The translations under genes and the position numbers were made by a program. Below the pieces are notes generated by a model, which saw only the letters and a list, made by a program, of their open reading frames with translations, was not told where the DNA came from and did no database searches. Shown piece after piece: positions 26,280-35,116 of a stretch of DNA of 64,000 nucleotides. Source of the stretch: Butyrivibrio sp. VCD2006 (GTDB lineage: Bacteria > Bacillota > Clostridia > Lachnospirales > Lachnospiraceae); NCBI RefSeq assembly GCF_000423925.1, contig NZ_KE384105.1:141813-205812 (forward strand). The letters are read 5' to 3'. Position 1 is the stretch's first letter, and the number at the start of each line of letters is the position of its first letter.

Positions 26280-27410
26280 TTAGCTTTCAAGCACCTCTGC
26301 TGCTTCCTTCAGAAGAGCTCTTATCTCCAAATGCTGAGGGCATGCTTCTTCGCAGCCTCCGCACTCTATACATGCGCTTGCCTTGCCCTTGTCCCCTGAA
26401 GTGAGCACATTATTATAAAATCCCTTCTGTCCCATGTCATTGTACATTTTTACTTTGTTAAAGCATGAGAAAATACCGGGAATATCTATATTCATTGGAC
26501 AATGATTCTGCTCAACACAGTAATGGCATGAGGTGCAGGGTATAGTATCAATCCCCATGAAAATCTCTGTCACCTTAGTGATTGCTGCCTGCTCACGCTC
26601 ATCAAGAGGCTTGAAATCCTTCATAAAGGATACATTGTCCTTCATCTGGGCAAAGTCACTCATACCGGAAAGGACGATTCTGATTCCCTCCTGACTTGCA
26701 GCAAATCTGATCGCATAGCTTGCGTTTGATAATCCATCACCAAGATCTTCAAATACCTTCTGAGCAGCCTCAGGGATATTTACAAGATTACCGCCCTTTA
26801 CAGGCTCCATTACGATAACCGGCTTTCCATGCTTTCTACATACCTCAAGGCATCTGCGGCTCTGAACTCCCGGATCCTCGTAGTCCATGTAATTGAACTG
26901 GATCTGTACAATCTCAACCTCAGGATATGTGGTCAGGATTTTATCAAGAACCTCCGGGCTGTCATGGAAGGAAAGTCCGACATGTCTGATTTTACCCTCT
27001 TTCTTTAAGTCAAATGCTGTCTCATATGCTCTGCACTTTTTAAAATGCTCGAAGTTTCCTGCATTCTGAGCATGCATAAGATAAAAGTCGAAATACTCAA
27101 CGCCACATGCATCGAGCTGACTCTGGAAAAACGGTCTGATATCCTCTTCCGTTTTAAAATATGGCTCTGTGAGCTTATCTGTAAGAAGGAACTTATCCCT
27201 TGAATATCTGTCTGAAACTACAACTTTGATAGCCTTCTCCGACTTACCATCAATGTATCCATGAGCTGTATCAAAGTAATTAAAACCATTTTCAATGAAA
27301 TAATCAGCCATATCCTTGAACTGCTCTATGTCTACCTCTGATCCATTCATAGGCAGTCTCATGCAGCCAAAGCCAAAAAATGTTTTTATCTCCGGAAATG
27401 AATTATCCAT
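26280..27410 (-). CDS. Aldo/keto reductase with C-terminal 4Fe-4S ferredoxin domain
   Basis: 376 residues from ATG 27410 (RBS GGAGG). The AKR barrel has FDTAHGY with the catalytic Asp and Tyr, and LMHAQ at the His position. A C-terminal domain carries CTSCHYC...CPMNIDIP and CIECGGCEEACPQHL, the usual ligand pattern for two clusters in this YdhF-like ferredoxin-AKR group. It is common in anaerobes, with electron partner and substrate unknown. The next gene upstream is a homologue lacking its N-terminus. Confidence 0.9.
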   Translation of the reverse strand: MDNSFPEIKTFFGFGCMRLPMNGSEVDIEQFKDMADYFIENGFNYFDTAHGYIDGKSEKAIKVVVSDRYSRDKFLLTDKLTEPYFKTEEDIRPFFQSQLDACGVEYFDFYLMHAQNAGNFEHFKKCRAYETAFDLKKEGKIRHVGLSFHDSPEVLDKILTTYPEVEIVQIQFNYMDYEDPGVQSRRCLEVCRKHGKPVIVMEPVKGGNLVNIPEAAQKVFEDLGDGLSNASYAIRFAASQEGIRIVLSGMSDFAQMKDNVSFMKDFKPLDEREQAAITKVTEIFMGIDTIPCTSCHYCVEQNHCPMNIDIPGIFSCFNKVKMYNDMGQKGFYNNVLTSGDKGKASACIECGGCEEACPQHLEIRALLKEAAEVLES

Positions 27411-27466
27411 TATAACCTCCAATATATTAAAATCTTTTTTTCATAAAATCATTACTAACAATTGCC

Positions 27467-28432
27467 TTACTTATCAAGAATCTCAGCTGCTTCCTTCATA
27501 AGTTCAATTATAGGCAGGTGCTGAGGGCAAACGCTCTCGCACTGGCCACAGGCAATGCAATCCGCCGCTTTACCATGTCTTTGAACAACTCCCTGATAGA
27601 AGTTCTTGGATCTCCAATCATCCGGATAACGACGGAGCGTATTGATTGTTCTAAAGACATCCGGAATGCTGATTTTCATAGGACAGCCATCACAACAGTA
27701 TTTGCAGGCTGTGCATCCAATCTGAGGAATTGACAATATATCCTCAGTCACCTCATCAATGGTTGCAAGCTCATCATCTGCGAGAGGCTCAAAATTCTTG
27801 AAAGTGGTCAAATTATCTTCCATCTGAGCTTCACTGGACATACCTGAAAGAATGGTCATAACCCCGGGAAGTGATCCCACAAAGCGAAGCGCCCACGAAG
27901 CAACCGATTTCTCAGGCTGCCTGTTTTTAAATTTCTCCTCTATCTCAGGTGCCATATTAGCAAGCATTCCGCCGCGCACAGGCTCCATGACGATAATCGG
28001 TATATTCCTGTCTCGAAGAATCTCATATAACTTCTGGGATCTTACTACAGGATTAGTTCTGTCGAGATAGTTGAGCTGAATCTGCACAAACTCAACCTCA
28101 GGATGCTTATCCAGAATCTCCTCAAGAAGCTCAGGACTTCCGTGGAAAGAAAAACCAAAGTGCTTGATTTTTCCTTCTTTCTTGCGATCCATGCACCAGT
28201 TAAAGCAATCATATTTTACATAAGTATCATAGTTGTTACCATCCTCAACGGAATGTAACAGATAAAAATCAAAATAGTCTACACCTGCCCTCTCAAGCTG
28301 CTCATTGAATACCCTCTCAACGTCATCAGCACTCTTTAATTCCCATGCAGGAAGCTTTGTTGCTATCATAAAGCTGTCTCTGGGATGTCTCTTAACAATC
28401 TTTGACACATAGCCCTTTTTTAATACTACCAA
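27467..28432 (-). pseudogene. 5'-truncated aldo/keto reductase with 4Fe-4S domain
   Basis: An open frame of 321 codons from a TTG at 28432 that lacks a convincing RBS. It aligns with the neighbouring AKR from about its residue 60 onward, and keeps both ferredoxin motifs (CTACKYCCDGCPM and CIACGQCESVCPQHL). The first ~60 residues, including the catalytic Asp and Tyr of the FDTAHGY segment, are missing. The upstream sequence shows no in-frame remnant and soon reaches the def terminator. It is probably a deletion relic of a tandem duplicate, although an intact downstream frame means a shortened protein could still be made. Confidence 0.75.
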
Positions 28433-28517
28433 TTTGACCGGTTTCTTTCTTCTTACACTTTGGCATGAATATTCTCATTTTTTGCTTTATGAAAACTCAT
28501 CTGAACTTATATTGAAA

Positions 28518-28545
28518 AAAACAGGCTACCGAAGCAGCCTGTTTT
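28518..28545 (-). terminator. Terminator of def
   Basis: Perfect 10-bp arms AAAACAGGCT and AGCCTGTTTT enclose an 8-base loop. A run of T follows on the minus strand. It lies about 30 nt after the def stop codon. Confidence 0.9.
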
Positions 28546-28573
28546 AGTCGCATATAGTATTATCTGCTATATC

Positions 28574-29068
28574 TTATTCCTCATCGTCTTCACGCTGAAG
28601 ATCCTCGTTATTAACAAGTTCTCCCTCAACCTTCTCGACATACATATGTCCGTCCAGATGGTCGCACTCGTGGCAGATAGCTCTTGCAAGAAGCTCTGTG
28701 CCTTCAAGTTCAAAAGGCTTCATATCAATGTCTAAAGCCTTGACCTTAACATAGTTCGGGCGAGTAACCACACCTGATTTTCCGGGAAGTGAAAGACATC
28801 CCTCGTAGCCTGTCTGCTCACCGCTTGTCTCAAGAATAACCGGATTGATCAGAAGATGGGGCTCATCTCCCTCAGGGGAACAATCAATTACAACTATTCT
28901 CTTTAAAACGCCAACCTGTGGTGCTGCAAGACCTACACCGTTAGCGTCATACATAGTCTCAAACATATCCTCGATAAGCTCGCGAATCCTGGGAGTTACC
29001 TCTTTAACCTCCTTGCAGGGACGAGCAAGTACATCATCACCATATTCTCTGATTTCTCTAAGTGCCAT
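28574..29068 (-). CDS. def: Peptide deformylase
   Basis: 164 residues from ATG 29068 (RBS AAAGG). All three motifs are present: GVGLAAPQVG, EGCLSLPG and HECDHLDG, whose Cys and two His bind the active-site metal. It removes the formyl group from new N-terminal Met. It follows priA, as in many Firmicutes, but fmt, which usually comes next, is absent: a terminator follows and then the broken AKR. A dispersed repeat lies between priA and def. Confidence 0.97.
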   Translation of the reverse strand: MALREIREYGDDVLARPCKEVKEVTPRIRELIEDMFETMYDANGVGLAAPQVGVLKRIVVIDCSPEGDEPHLLINPVILETSGEQTGYEGCLSLPGKSGVVTRPNYVKVKALDIDMKPFELEGTELLARAICHECDHLDGHMYVEKVEGELVNNEDLQREDDEE

Positions 29069-29100
29069 TTGATTCACCTTTCTTTACTATATTGTAGAAC

Positions 29101-29197
29101 CCCTCATCCGTCAGCTTCGCTGACACCTGTCTCCGCTCCGCTTCGGTCCGCGCAAAGCAATCGTCCCCCGGACGATTTGCGCCCCCAAGGGGAAGGC
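29101..29197 (+). repeat. Dispersed CCCTCATCCG repeat, long form
   Basis: Begins CCCTCATCCGTCAGC with the GTCAGC/GCTGAC stem. It then has a ~50-bp insert absent from the short copies, including CGGAG/CTCCG-type and CGTCC/GGACG pairings, and ends in CCAAGGGGAAGGC. It is very close to the copy at 45122. It sits between priA and def. Confidence 0.85.
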
Positions 29198-29301
29198 TTT
29201 TTATTTCATACCCCATAGTATAACATACTTACCAAAAACTCTTGAATAAAATATTTGAAAACGAAGTTCCGCTCTCGCTTTGCTCGACGGAACGACCATG
29301 G

Positions 29302-31566
29302 TCAGAACCCCCTAACCGGATCGAAGTCAAACTGGACTTGGATGGATCTCAAGTATCCCAACTTTTCCCATTCGCCAAGTACTTCCTCGATAGTATCCTT
29401 AATGCCTGCAAGCTGCTCCATATCCTCATGCTTTACATATATAACCATGCGGTAGATGTCATTAATCTTGCCAATAACAGCCGCTGCAGGGCCTATGATT
29501 ATCGCATTTTGAATTCTCATCCTATCGATAAACGCACGAAGCTGATTAGCCTTCTCTTTTCCGAACTCCTCATCCTTAGCCCATATCTGAATCGCAAGCA
29601 TATGAGCTGCAGGCGGGTATCTGAGAAGCTCCCTGTAGGATATTTCCTCCTCGTAGAACGCCTTGTAATCCTGCTTCGCTGCACTGATTATAGCATAATT
29701 ATCAGGCTGATAGGACTGTATCACAACGTTCCCCGGCACGCTTCCACGGCCTGCTCTGCCTGCGGCCTGAGTAAGAAGCTGAAAGGTTCTCTCTCCTGCC
29801 CTGTAGTCGGAAGCATTGAGTGACATATCCGCAGCCAATATTCCCACAAGAGTTACATTAGGAAAATCGTGACCCTTGACTATCATCTGGGTTCCGACAA
29901 GAACATTTGCCTCCTCCGCTGCAAAGGCGGATAAGATTTTTTCATAGCTGCCCTTGGTCCTTGTGGTGTCAGCATCCATTCTGAGTACTCTCGCTTTAGG
30001 AAAAAGCTTTAATACTTCCTTCTCTATCTGCTGCGTTCCTGCTCTGAAAGCCGATACATATTTAGACCCGCATTCGGGACATATCTTCTGAACAGGCTGT
30101 GTATGCCCGCAGTAATGACAAATAAGCATACCTCCCCTGTGCTCCGACATCGACACATCACAGTGAGGACACTTGAAAACATAACCACAGGACCTGCATG
30201 AAACAAATCCCGCAAGCCCTCGTCTATTTATGAAAAGCATGGCCTGATGGCCTGTATCCAGAGCCTCTGCCAGTTTTTCCTGAAGACTCCTGCTGAAAAT
30301 CGAGCGATTGCCGCTCCTAAGCTCTTCTCTAAGATCAGCTATCTCAACATCCGGAAGGGTTCCGCCGGTAAGTCTTCTGTTCAACTCAAACAGCTTGTAC
30401 TCTCCCTTCATCGCCCTGTAATAAGTCTCGAGAGAAGGAGTTGCCGACCCCAGTACAACACTTGCTCCTCCGGGAACAAGCTTTGCAAGCTCGATCGCAG
30501 TCTCCCTTGCATGGTACTTAGGCATTGTTTCGCTTTTATAGGTGGACTCATGCTCTTCGTCTATAATTATGAGTCCCACCTTAGGAAAAGGTGTAAACAG
30601 TGCGGATCTTGGACCTATGATGATGTCTATGTCACCCTCAGCTGCACGCTTGGCTTGGTCATACTTCTCTCCCGGCGAAAGAGTTGAGTTCATGACTGAA
30701 ACCCTCTCTCCGAAATGTCTGTAAAACCTCATGAGTGTCTGATATGTAAGAGCAATCTCGGGAATAAGCACAATAGCCTGCTTCCCTCTTGATATGATCT
30801 CGTCTATCATTTTTATATAGACTTCCGTCTTACCGCTTCCGGTGATTCCATGGATGAGATAGGTCTGCCTCATTCCCGAATCATAGTCAGCTATTACGCT
30901 ATCCACTATGTTCTTCTGCTCTGGACTAAGCGTGATATCCTTACGCTGAGAGTTCACATCCCCCACGGGATTCCTGTAGTACTCCTCGCTATCGACGATG
31001 ATCACTCCCTTTTCGGAAAGCGACCTGATAACTGCCGATGTCACATTGAGCTTACCCGTCACAAGTTCATATGGAATTCTCTCATCAGGGTTCTCTAAGA
31101 GAGCCTCCAGTAGTCGGCCTCTTGCCACCTGATGCTTTTTTACACAGTTAGAATAGAAATCCCCGGCATCTCTCTCTCTCATCCCAAGCCTTATATAACG
31201 CTTTACAAGGGCCTTGGATTTCTTACGAACGGGAATTACTGTCCTGAGGGCATTTATCATGGTTGAACCATAGTATTTGTGCATCCACGCTGCAAGCTGC
31301 ACCATGATTCTCTCCGCTGACATCTCTCCTTCTTCGATATCAAGGATTTCCTTGGTCTTTTCGGGATCAAACTCAGGGACATCCGTAATGCCTATTACAT
31401 ACCCCTGTCTCTTGGTGTTTCCTTTTCCAAAAGGCACGCTGACACAGCTACCCACCTCAACTTTTCCAAGTAATCTCTCCGGGATTCTGTACTGAAACGG
31501 CCGATCCACCTTCTCATGGGAGATATCGATTATTATATTTGCAAAAGATAAGCTCCCATTTTCCAT
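29302..31566 (-). CDS. priA: Primosomal protein N' (replication restart helicase)
   Basis: 754 residues. The start is ATG 31566, whose first base is the last base of the murE stop (TGATG). Walker A is GITGSGKTEVY and the DEEH box is present. The zinc-binding region has CRSCGYVFKCPHC and CHYCG/CPECG cysteines between the helicase motifs. It reloads the replisome at stalled forks. It is translationally coupled to murE and followed by def. Confidence 0.97.
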   Translation of the reverse strand: MENGSLSFANIIIDISHEKVDRPFQYRIPERLLGKVEVGSCVSVPFGKGNTKRQGYVIGITDVPEFDPEKTKEILDIEEGEMSAERIMVQLAAWMHKYYGSTMINALRTVIPVRKKSKALVKRYIRLGMRERDAGDFYSNCVKKHQVARGRLLEALLENPDERIPYELVTGKLNVTSAVIRSLSEKGVIIVDSEEYYRNPVGDVNSQRKDITLSPEQKNIVDSVIADYDSGMRQTYLIHGITGSGKTEVYIKMIDEIISRGKQAIVLIPEIALTYQTLMRFYRHFGERVSVMNSTLSPGEKYDQAKRAAEGDIDIIIGPRSALFTPFPKVGLIIIDEEHESTYKSETMPKYHARETAIELAKLVPGGASVVLGSATPSLETYYRAMKGEYKLFELNRRLTGGTLPDVEIADLREELRSGNRSIFSRSLQEKLAEALDTGHQAMLFINRRGLAGFVSCRSCGYVFKCPHCDVSMSEHRGGMLICHYCGHTQPVQKICPECGSKYVSAFRAGTQQIEKEVLKLFPKARVLRMDADTTRTKGSYEKILSAFAAEEANVLVGTQMIVKGHDFPNVTLVGILAADMSLNASDYRAGERTFQLLTQAAGRAGRGSVPGNVVIQSYQPDNYAIISAAKQDYKAFYEEEISYRELLRYPPAAHMLAIQIWAKDEEFGKEKANQLRAFIDRMRIQNAIIIGPAAAVIGKINDIYRMVIYVKHEDMEQLAGIKDTIEEVLGEWEKLGYLRSIQVQFDFDPVRGF

Positions 31567-33062
31567 CAAGCCTTTTCCTGCATCTCCTCTAAAATCTCTT
31601 TAATGAGCACTCTCTCATCCATGGGATATTTAACTCCCTTGATTTCCTGATAGTCCTCATGTCCTTTTCCGGCAAGAACGATAATATCGCCCTGCTCACC
31701 ATTCTCAATCGCGTAACGGATGGCTTCCTTTCTGTCTGCAATCTTAATGTATTCGCCATCAGTTTTCTTCATTCCTGTCTCGATATCGTTAATGATATCC
31801 ATAGGATCTTCGAATCTCGGATTATCTGATGTTATGATGGTAAAATCTGCAAGCTTTCCGCTTACTTCACCCATCTCAAATCTTCTGAGTTTTGAGCGGT
31901 TTCCTCCACATCCAAACAGACATATAAGTCTTGTGGGATGATAATCCTTAAGTGTGGACAGAAGACTCTTTAATGCCATAGCATTGTGCGCATAATCGAT
32001 CATAAGTGTGAACTCATCAGATACCTTGACCATCTCGATTCTGCCCTTTACATGAGCTTTTTTCAAAGCCTCAGCTATCTGCTGTTCATCGCAGCCAAGA
32101 CGCTTTGCCACAGCGATAGCGCAGAGTGCATTATAAACCGAAAATCTTCCGGGTGTAGGAACCTGTGCATGCATCTCGGTTGTTCCCTTAGTATCAAACA
32201 TAACACCCAGTTCACCCGGCTTATGAATATAAGCAAGATTTATTGCCTGAAGGTCTGCATTCTCATTAAATCCATAGGTTGTAAGCTCACAGGTGTGTCC
32301 GGCAGTAACGTCATTCACGTGCTGATCGTCAGCGTTTGCTATGCCAAACTTACACTGTTTGAAAAGAAGACCCTTGCAGTGCATATAATCATCGAAATCC
32401 TTATGCTCACCGGGTCCAATATGATCAGGCTCTATATTTGTGAAAACACCAATATCATAGATGAAGCCCTGACTTCTGTGTAGCATAAGTCCCTGGGAAG
32501 AAACCTCCATAACCACACTATCGCAGCCTGCATCTACCATTCTGCGCATGTATTCCTGAAGCTCATATGACTCAGGAGTTGTGTTCTCGGCATGAATATG
32601 CTCATCTCCGATAACAACCTCGATTGTTCCTATAAGACCGCACTTATGTCCGGCATTCTCAAGCATATTTCTTATAAGATATGTAGTAGTTGTCTTACCC
32701 TTTGTTCCTGTAATTCCTATTGTCTTTAGGCTCTGTGCAGGATTTCCGAACCACTCAGCAGAAATGAAAGCCATCGCATATCTTGTGCTTTCAACCTTTA
32801 CAACAACTGTCTTTGAATCCGCAGGGATTTCAACATCCTTCTGCACAATGATTGCTGCCGCACCCTTATTCGCAGCCTCGCCTGCAGCGGAATGACCGTC
32901 GAAGTTCATTCCCTCTATACATATGAAAAGACATCCCTCTGTGATCTTGCGGTTATCCTTTACAACCTCTGTAATTTCTACAGCCGCAACGTCTGCCTTT
33001 TCCTTACTTCCCCCTACATAAGCCTCATAAGTCAGGTTTTTAAGCAAGTTTTCCAGTTTCAT
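31566..33062 (-). CDS. murE: UDP-MurNAc-L-Ala-D-Glu:meso-diaminopimelate ligase
   Basis: 498 residues with the Mur ligase ATP loop (GITGTKGKTTT) and the TSDNPRFEDP segment. DNPR is the signature of enzymes that add meso-diaminopimelate rather than Lys, so the peptidoglycan is probably the A1-gamma type. The reaction is the third amino acid addition in cytoplasmic peptidoglycan precursor synthesis. The gene overlaps priA by one base. RBS AAGGAG precedes ATG 33062. Confidence 0.96.
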   Translation of the reverse strand: MKLENLLKNLTYEAYVGGSKEKADVAAVEITEVVKDNRKITEGCLFICIEGMNFDGHSAAGEAANKGAAAIIVQKDVEIPADSKTVVVKVESTRYAMAFISAEWFGNPAQSLKTIGITGTKGKTTTTYLIRNMLENAGHKCGLIGTIEVVIGDEHIHAENTTPESYELQEYMRRMVDAGCDSVVMEVSSQGLMLHRSQGFIYDIGVFTNIEPDHIGPGEHKDFDDYMHCKGLLFKQCKFGIANADDQHVNDVTAGHTCELTTYGFNENADLQAINLAYIHKPGELGVMFDTKGTTEMHAQVPTPGRFSVYNALCAIAVAKRLGCDEQQIAEALKKAHVKGRIEMVKVSDEFTLMIDYAHNAMALKSLLSTLKDYHPTRLICLFGCGGNRSKLRRFEMGEVSGKLADFTIITSDNPRFEDPMDIINDIETGMKKTDGEYIKIADRKEAIRYAIENGEQGDIIVLAGKGHEDYQEIKGVKYPMDERVLIKEILEEMQEKA

Positions 33063-33153
33063 AGCACTTCTCCTTATTCCTTAATAAAATCATAAATTTT
33101 TCTATCGTTTTTCTTAAGTTTTTGAACACAATCCGTTCACATTTGGAATGTAT

Positions 33154-33159
33154 ATTATA
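33154..33159 (-). promoter_or_regulatory. Candidate -10 box upstream of murE
   Basis: TATAAT on the minus strand, about 92 nt upstream of the murE start. No good -35 hexamer is seen at 17 bp. A dyad GATAGTT/AACTATC (33165-33171 and 33180-33186) sits just upstream, so an activator or operator is possible. Confidence 0.4.
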
Positions 33160-33199
33160 GATAAGATAGTTGATGAACTAACTATCTCCCCCTCATAAG

Positions 33200-33239
33200 A
33201 AACCGCAGACACACGCATCTAGCGTGTGTTTTGTGGTTT
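33200..33239 (-). terminator. Hairpin at the recJ stop codon, possible terminator
   Basis: An 8-bp stem ACACACGC/GCGTGTGT with a 5-base loop is extended by AAACC/GGTTT. It overlaps the recJ stop. The T-run after it on the minus strand is short (TTTCTTAT), so termination would be weak. Confidence 0.45.
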
Positions 33240-35022
33240 ATGGAAGAAAATCTTTAGGAACTATCTGAATACTTTCCTCACCTCTAAATTCATTAATTTT
33301 TGCCTGGTATACAATCTTAATATTCATTTTAACATGATTATCTCCGCTATATAATTTTTCCCTTTGGTCACTACCAAAATTCGTATCAAGAAATTCATTC
33401 CATCTCTCAAACAAACTTCCAAAGACCATCATATCATAGAAACGACCGGAATCATCCCTTACAGTCATTTTAGCAGTGTTGGCATTTTTTCCAAGTATCC
33501 TGCCCCTGACAAGCTCAACTCCGCGCGCAGCAAATAAAGGCTCAGGATTGCCCTGTCCAAAGGGGCTGAGTCTCTCTATCTCTTTTAAAAGCCCAATATT
33601 AAGATACCCAATAGGCAGCTCCATATCAAACCTGATTACTTCTTCAAAATCGGCTTCAGTAAGTTTGCTGTTTTCATTAAGTGCGTTCCTGAAATTATTG
33701 AGGTTTTCCTTTTTCAGTGTAAAACCTGCAGCCATCTTGTGCCCGCCAAATTTGACCATAAGATCTCTACATTCACTTAAGGCGTCAAACATATGATAGG
33801 ATTCTATTGATCTTCCGGAGCCCTTAATAAGGCCATCTCTTGTATCTGTAATTACAAAAACAGGATGATTGGTCTCTTCTCTCACCCTTCCTGCAATAAT
33901 TCCCGCCAGCGATTCGTGAAGCTCAGGCATATATATTACGAGCACGTCAGGAAGCTTATCCCCATATTCGGAAATAATCTCCATAGCCTCATCCTTGCCC
34001 TGAACAGTCATATCCTTTCTGCTGTCGTTCATCTCCTTTAATTCAAGGGCAATTTTCGCAGCAGCCTGAGGATTCTCCTCTGTAAGAAGCTCAAGTCCTC
34101 TCATGGCAGAATCCAGTCTTCCTGTAGCGTTTAGGCAGGGACCTATTACAAATCCATAAATATAAACACTTACTGCAAAAGGATCGATCTCATTTGCCCT
34201 AAGAAGGGCCTTCAGACCCTCATTCTGCGTCCTTGTGATACACCTGAAGGACTGTTTAACAATAATCCTGTTCTCATCCTTAAGCGGCATAACATCACAT
34301 ACTGTGGCCCAGCCTGCAAAAATAGTAAGCTCCTCAAAAAGTCTTGCAGTAGCAGATTTTCCCGAAAGTCCCATCTTTTCAGTAAGAACCTGTATAAACT
34401 TATATGCGACCATCGCGCCGCAAATTTCAGAATACGGATACTCATCATCACGTCTCTTGGGATCAACAACCGCATCAGCAGGAGGAAGAATCATCTTCTC
34501 CTTATCCTCCTCAGCGTAGCTGACCTCGTGGTGATCTGTCACAACCACCGTCATGCCAAGCTCCTTCGCATGAGCTATCTGCTCAACAGCTGCGATTCCG
34601 TTATCACAGGTTATTATTGTTCCCTTGCCATCCTCATGAGCCTGATTTACAAGATTGATACTAAGACCGTATCCATCCTCGATTCTATGGGGCAGAATTG
34701 CATCCACATTTCCGCCACAGAACTTTATTCCTGTTAAAAGAATATATGACGAACAGATGCCATCAACATCATAGTCACCAATGATTCTGATTACATCTCC
34801 CTCTTCGATTTTGGCTTTAATTATTTCCGCAGCCAAATCTATGTCCTTAAGCATATGAGGATCATGCAAGAGACTCATATCTCCGCCAAGATACCTCTTA
34901 ACATCATCCTCTTCATAAACTTCTCTATTTCTTAAAATTCTCGCCGTTATCGGTGAAATCCCATGCTTCCTCGCTATCGCATTAAAATCTGCACCTTTTC
35001 TTATTTCAAGCCACTTCGCCAT
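33238..35022 (-). CDS. recJ: Single-stranded-DNA-specific exonuclease RecJ
   Basis: 594 residues. The DHH phosphoesterase motifs are clear: DYDVDGICSS (motif I) and VTDHHE (motif III), followed by a DHHA1 domain and C-terminal OB fold. It degrades single-stranded DNA 5' to 3' in recombination and repair. It lies between the secDF terminator and murE. A promoter probably lies in the 94-bp gap upstream, though I see no clear boxes. Confidence 0.95.
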   Translation of the reverse strand: MAKWLEIRKGADFNAIARKHGISPITARILRNREVYEEDDVKRYLGGDMSLLHDPHMLKDIDLAAEIIKAKIEEGDVIRIIGDYDVDGICSSYILLTGIKFCGGNVDAILPHRIEDGYGLSINLVNQAHEDGKGTIITCDNGIAAVEQIAHAKELGMTVVVTDHHEVSYAEEDKEKMILPPADAVVDPKRRDDEYPYSEICGAMVAYKFIQVLTEKMGLSGKSATARLFEELTIFAGWATVCDVMPLKDENRIIVKQSFRCITRTQNEGLKALLRANEIDPFAVSVYIYGFVIGPCLNATGRLDSAMRGLELLTEENPQAAAKIALELKEMNDSRKDMTVQGKDEAMEIISEYGDKLPDVLVIYMPELHESLAGIIAGRVREETNHPVFVITDTRDGLIKGSGRSIESYHMFDALSECRDLMVKFGGHKMAAGFTLKKENLNNFRNALNENSKLTEADFEEVIRFDMELPIGYLNIGLLKEIERLSPFGQGNPEPLFAARGVELVRGRILGKNANTAKMTVRDDSGRFYDMMVFGSLFERWNEFLDTNFGSDQREKLYSGDNHVKMNIKIVYQAKINEFRGEESIQIVPKDFLP

Positions 35023-35059
35023 TCAAAACCTCGTATTGCCGTATTTTATTTGCCTCTTT

Positions 35060-35093
35060 AAAAAATTATGGGCTGCCGCATTTGCGACAGCCC
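35060..35093 (-). terminator. Terminator of secDF
   Basis: On the minus strand GGGCTGTCGCA and TGCGGCAGCCC pair around an AA loop, then ATAATTTTTTAAA follows. It begins 23 nt past the secDF stop codon. Confidence 0.85.
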
Positions 35094-35116
35094 TCATATT
35101 TGTTTGATATGATGAA

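Noticed and set aside
29242..29823. 193-codon plus-strand frame opposite the end of priA
   Set aside because: It is antisense to conserved priA sequence and has no recognisable protein features.
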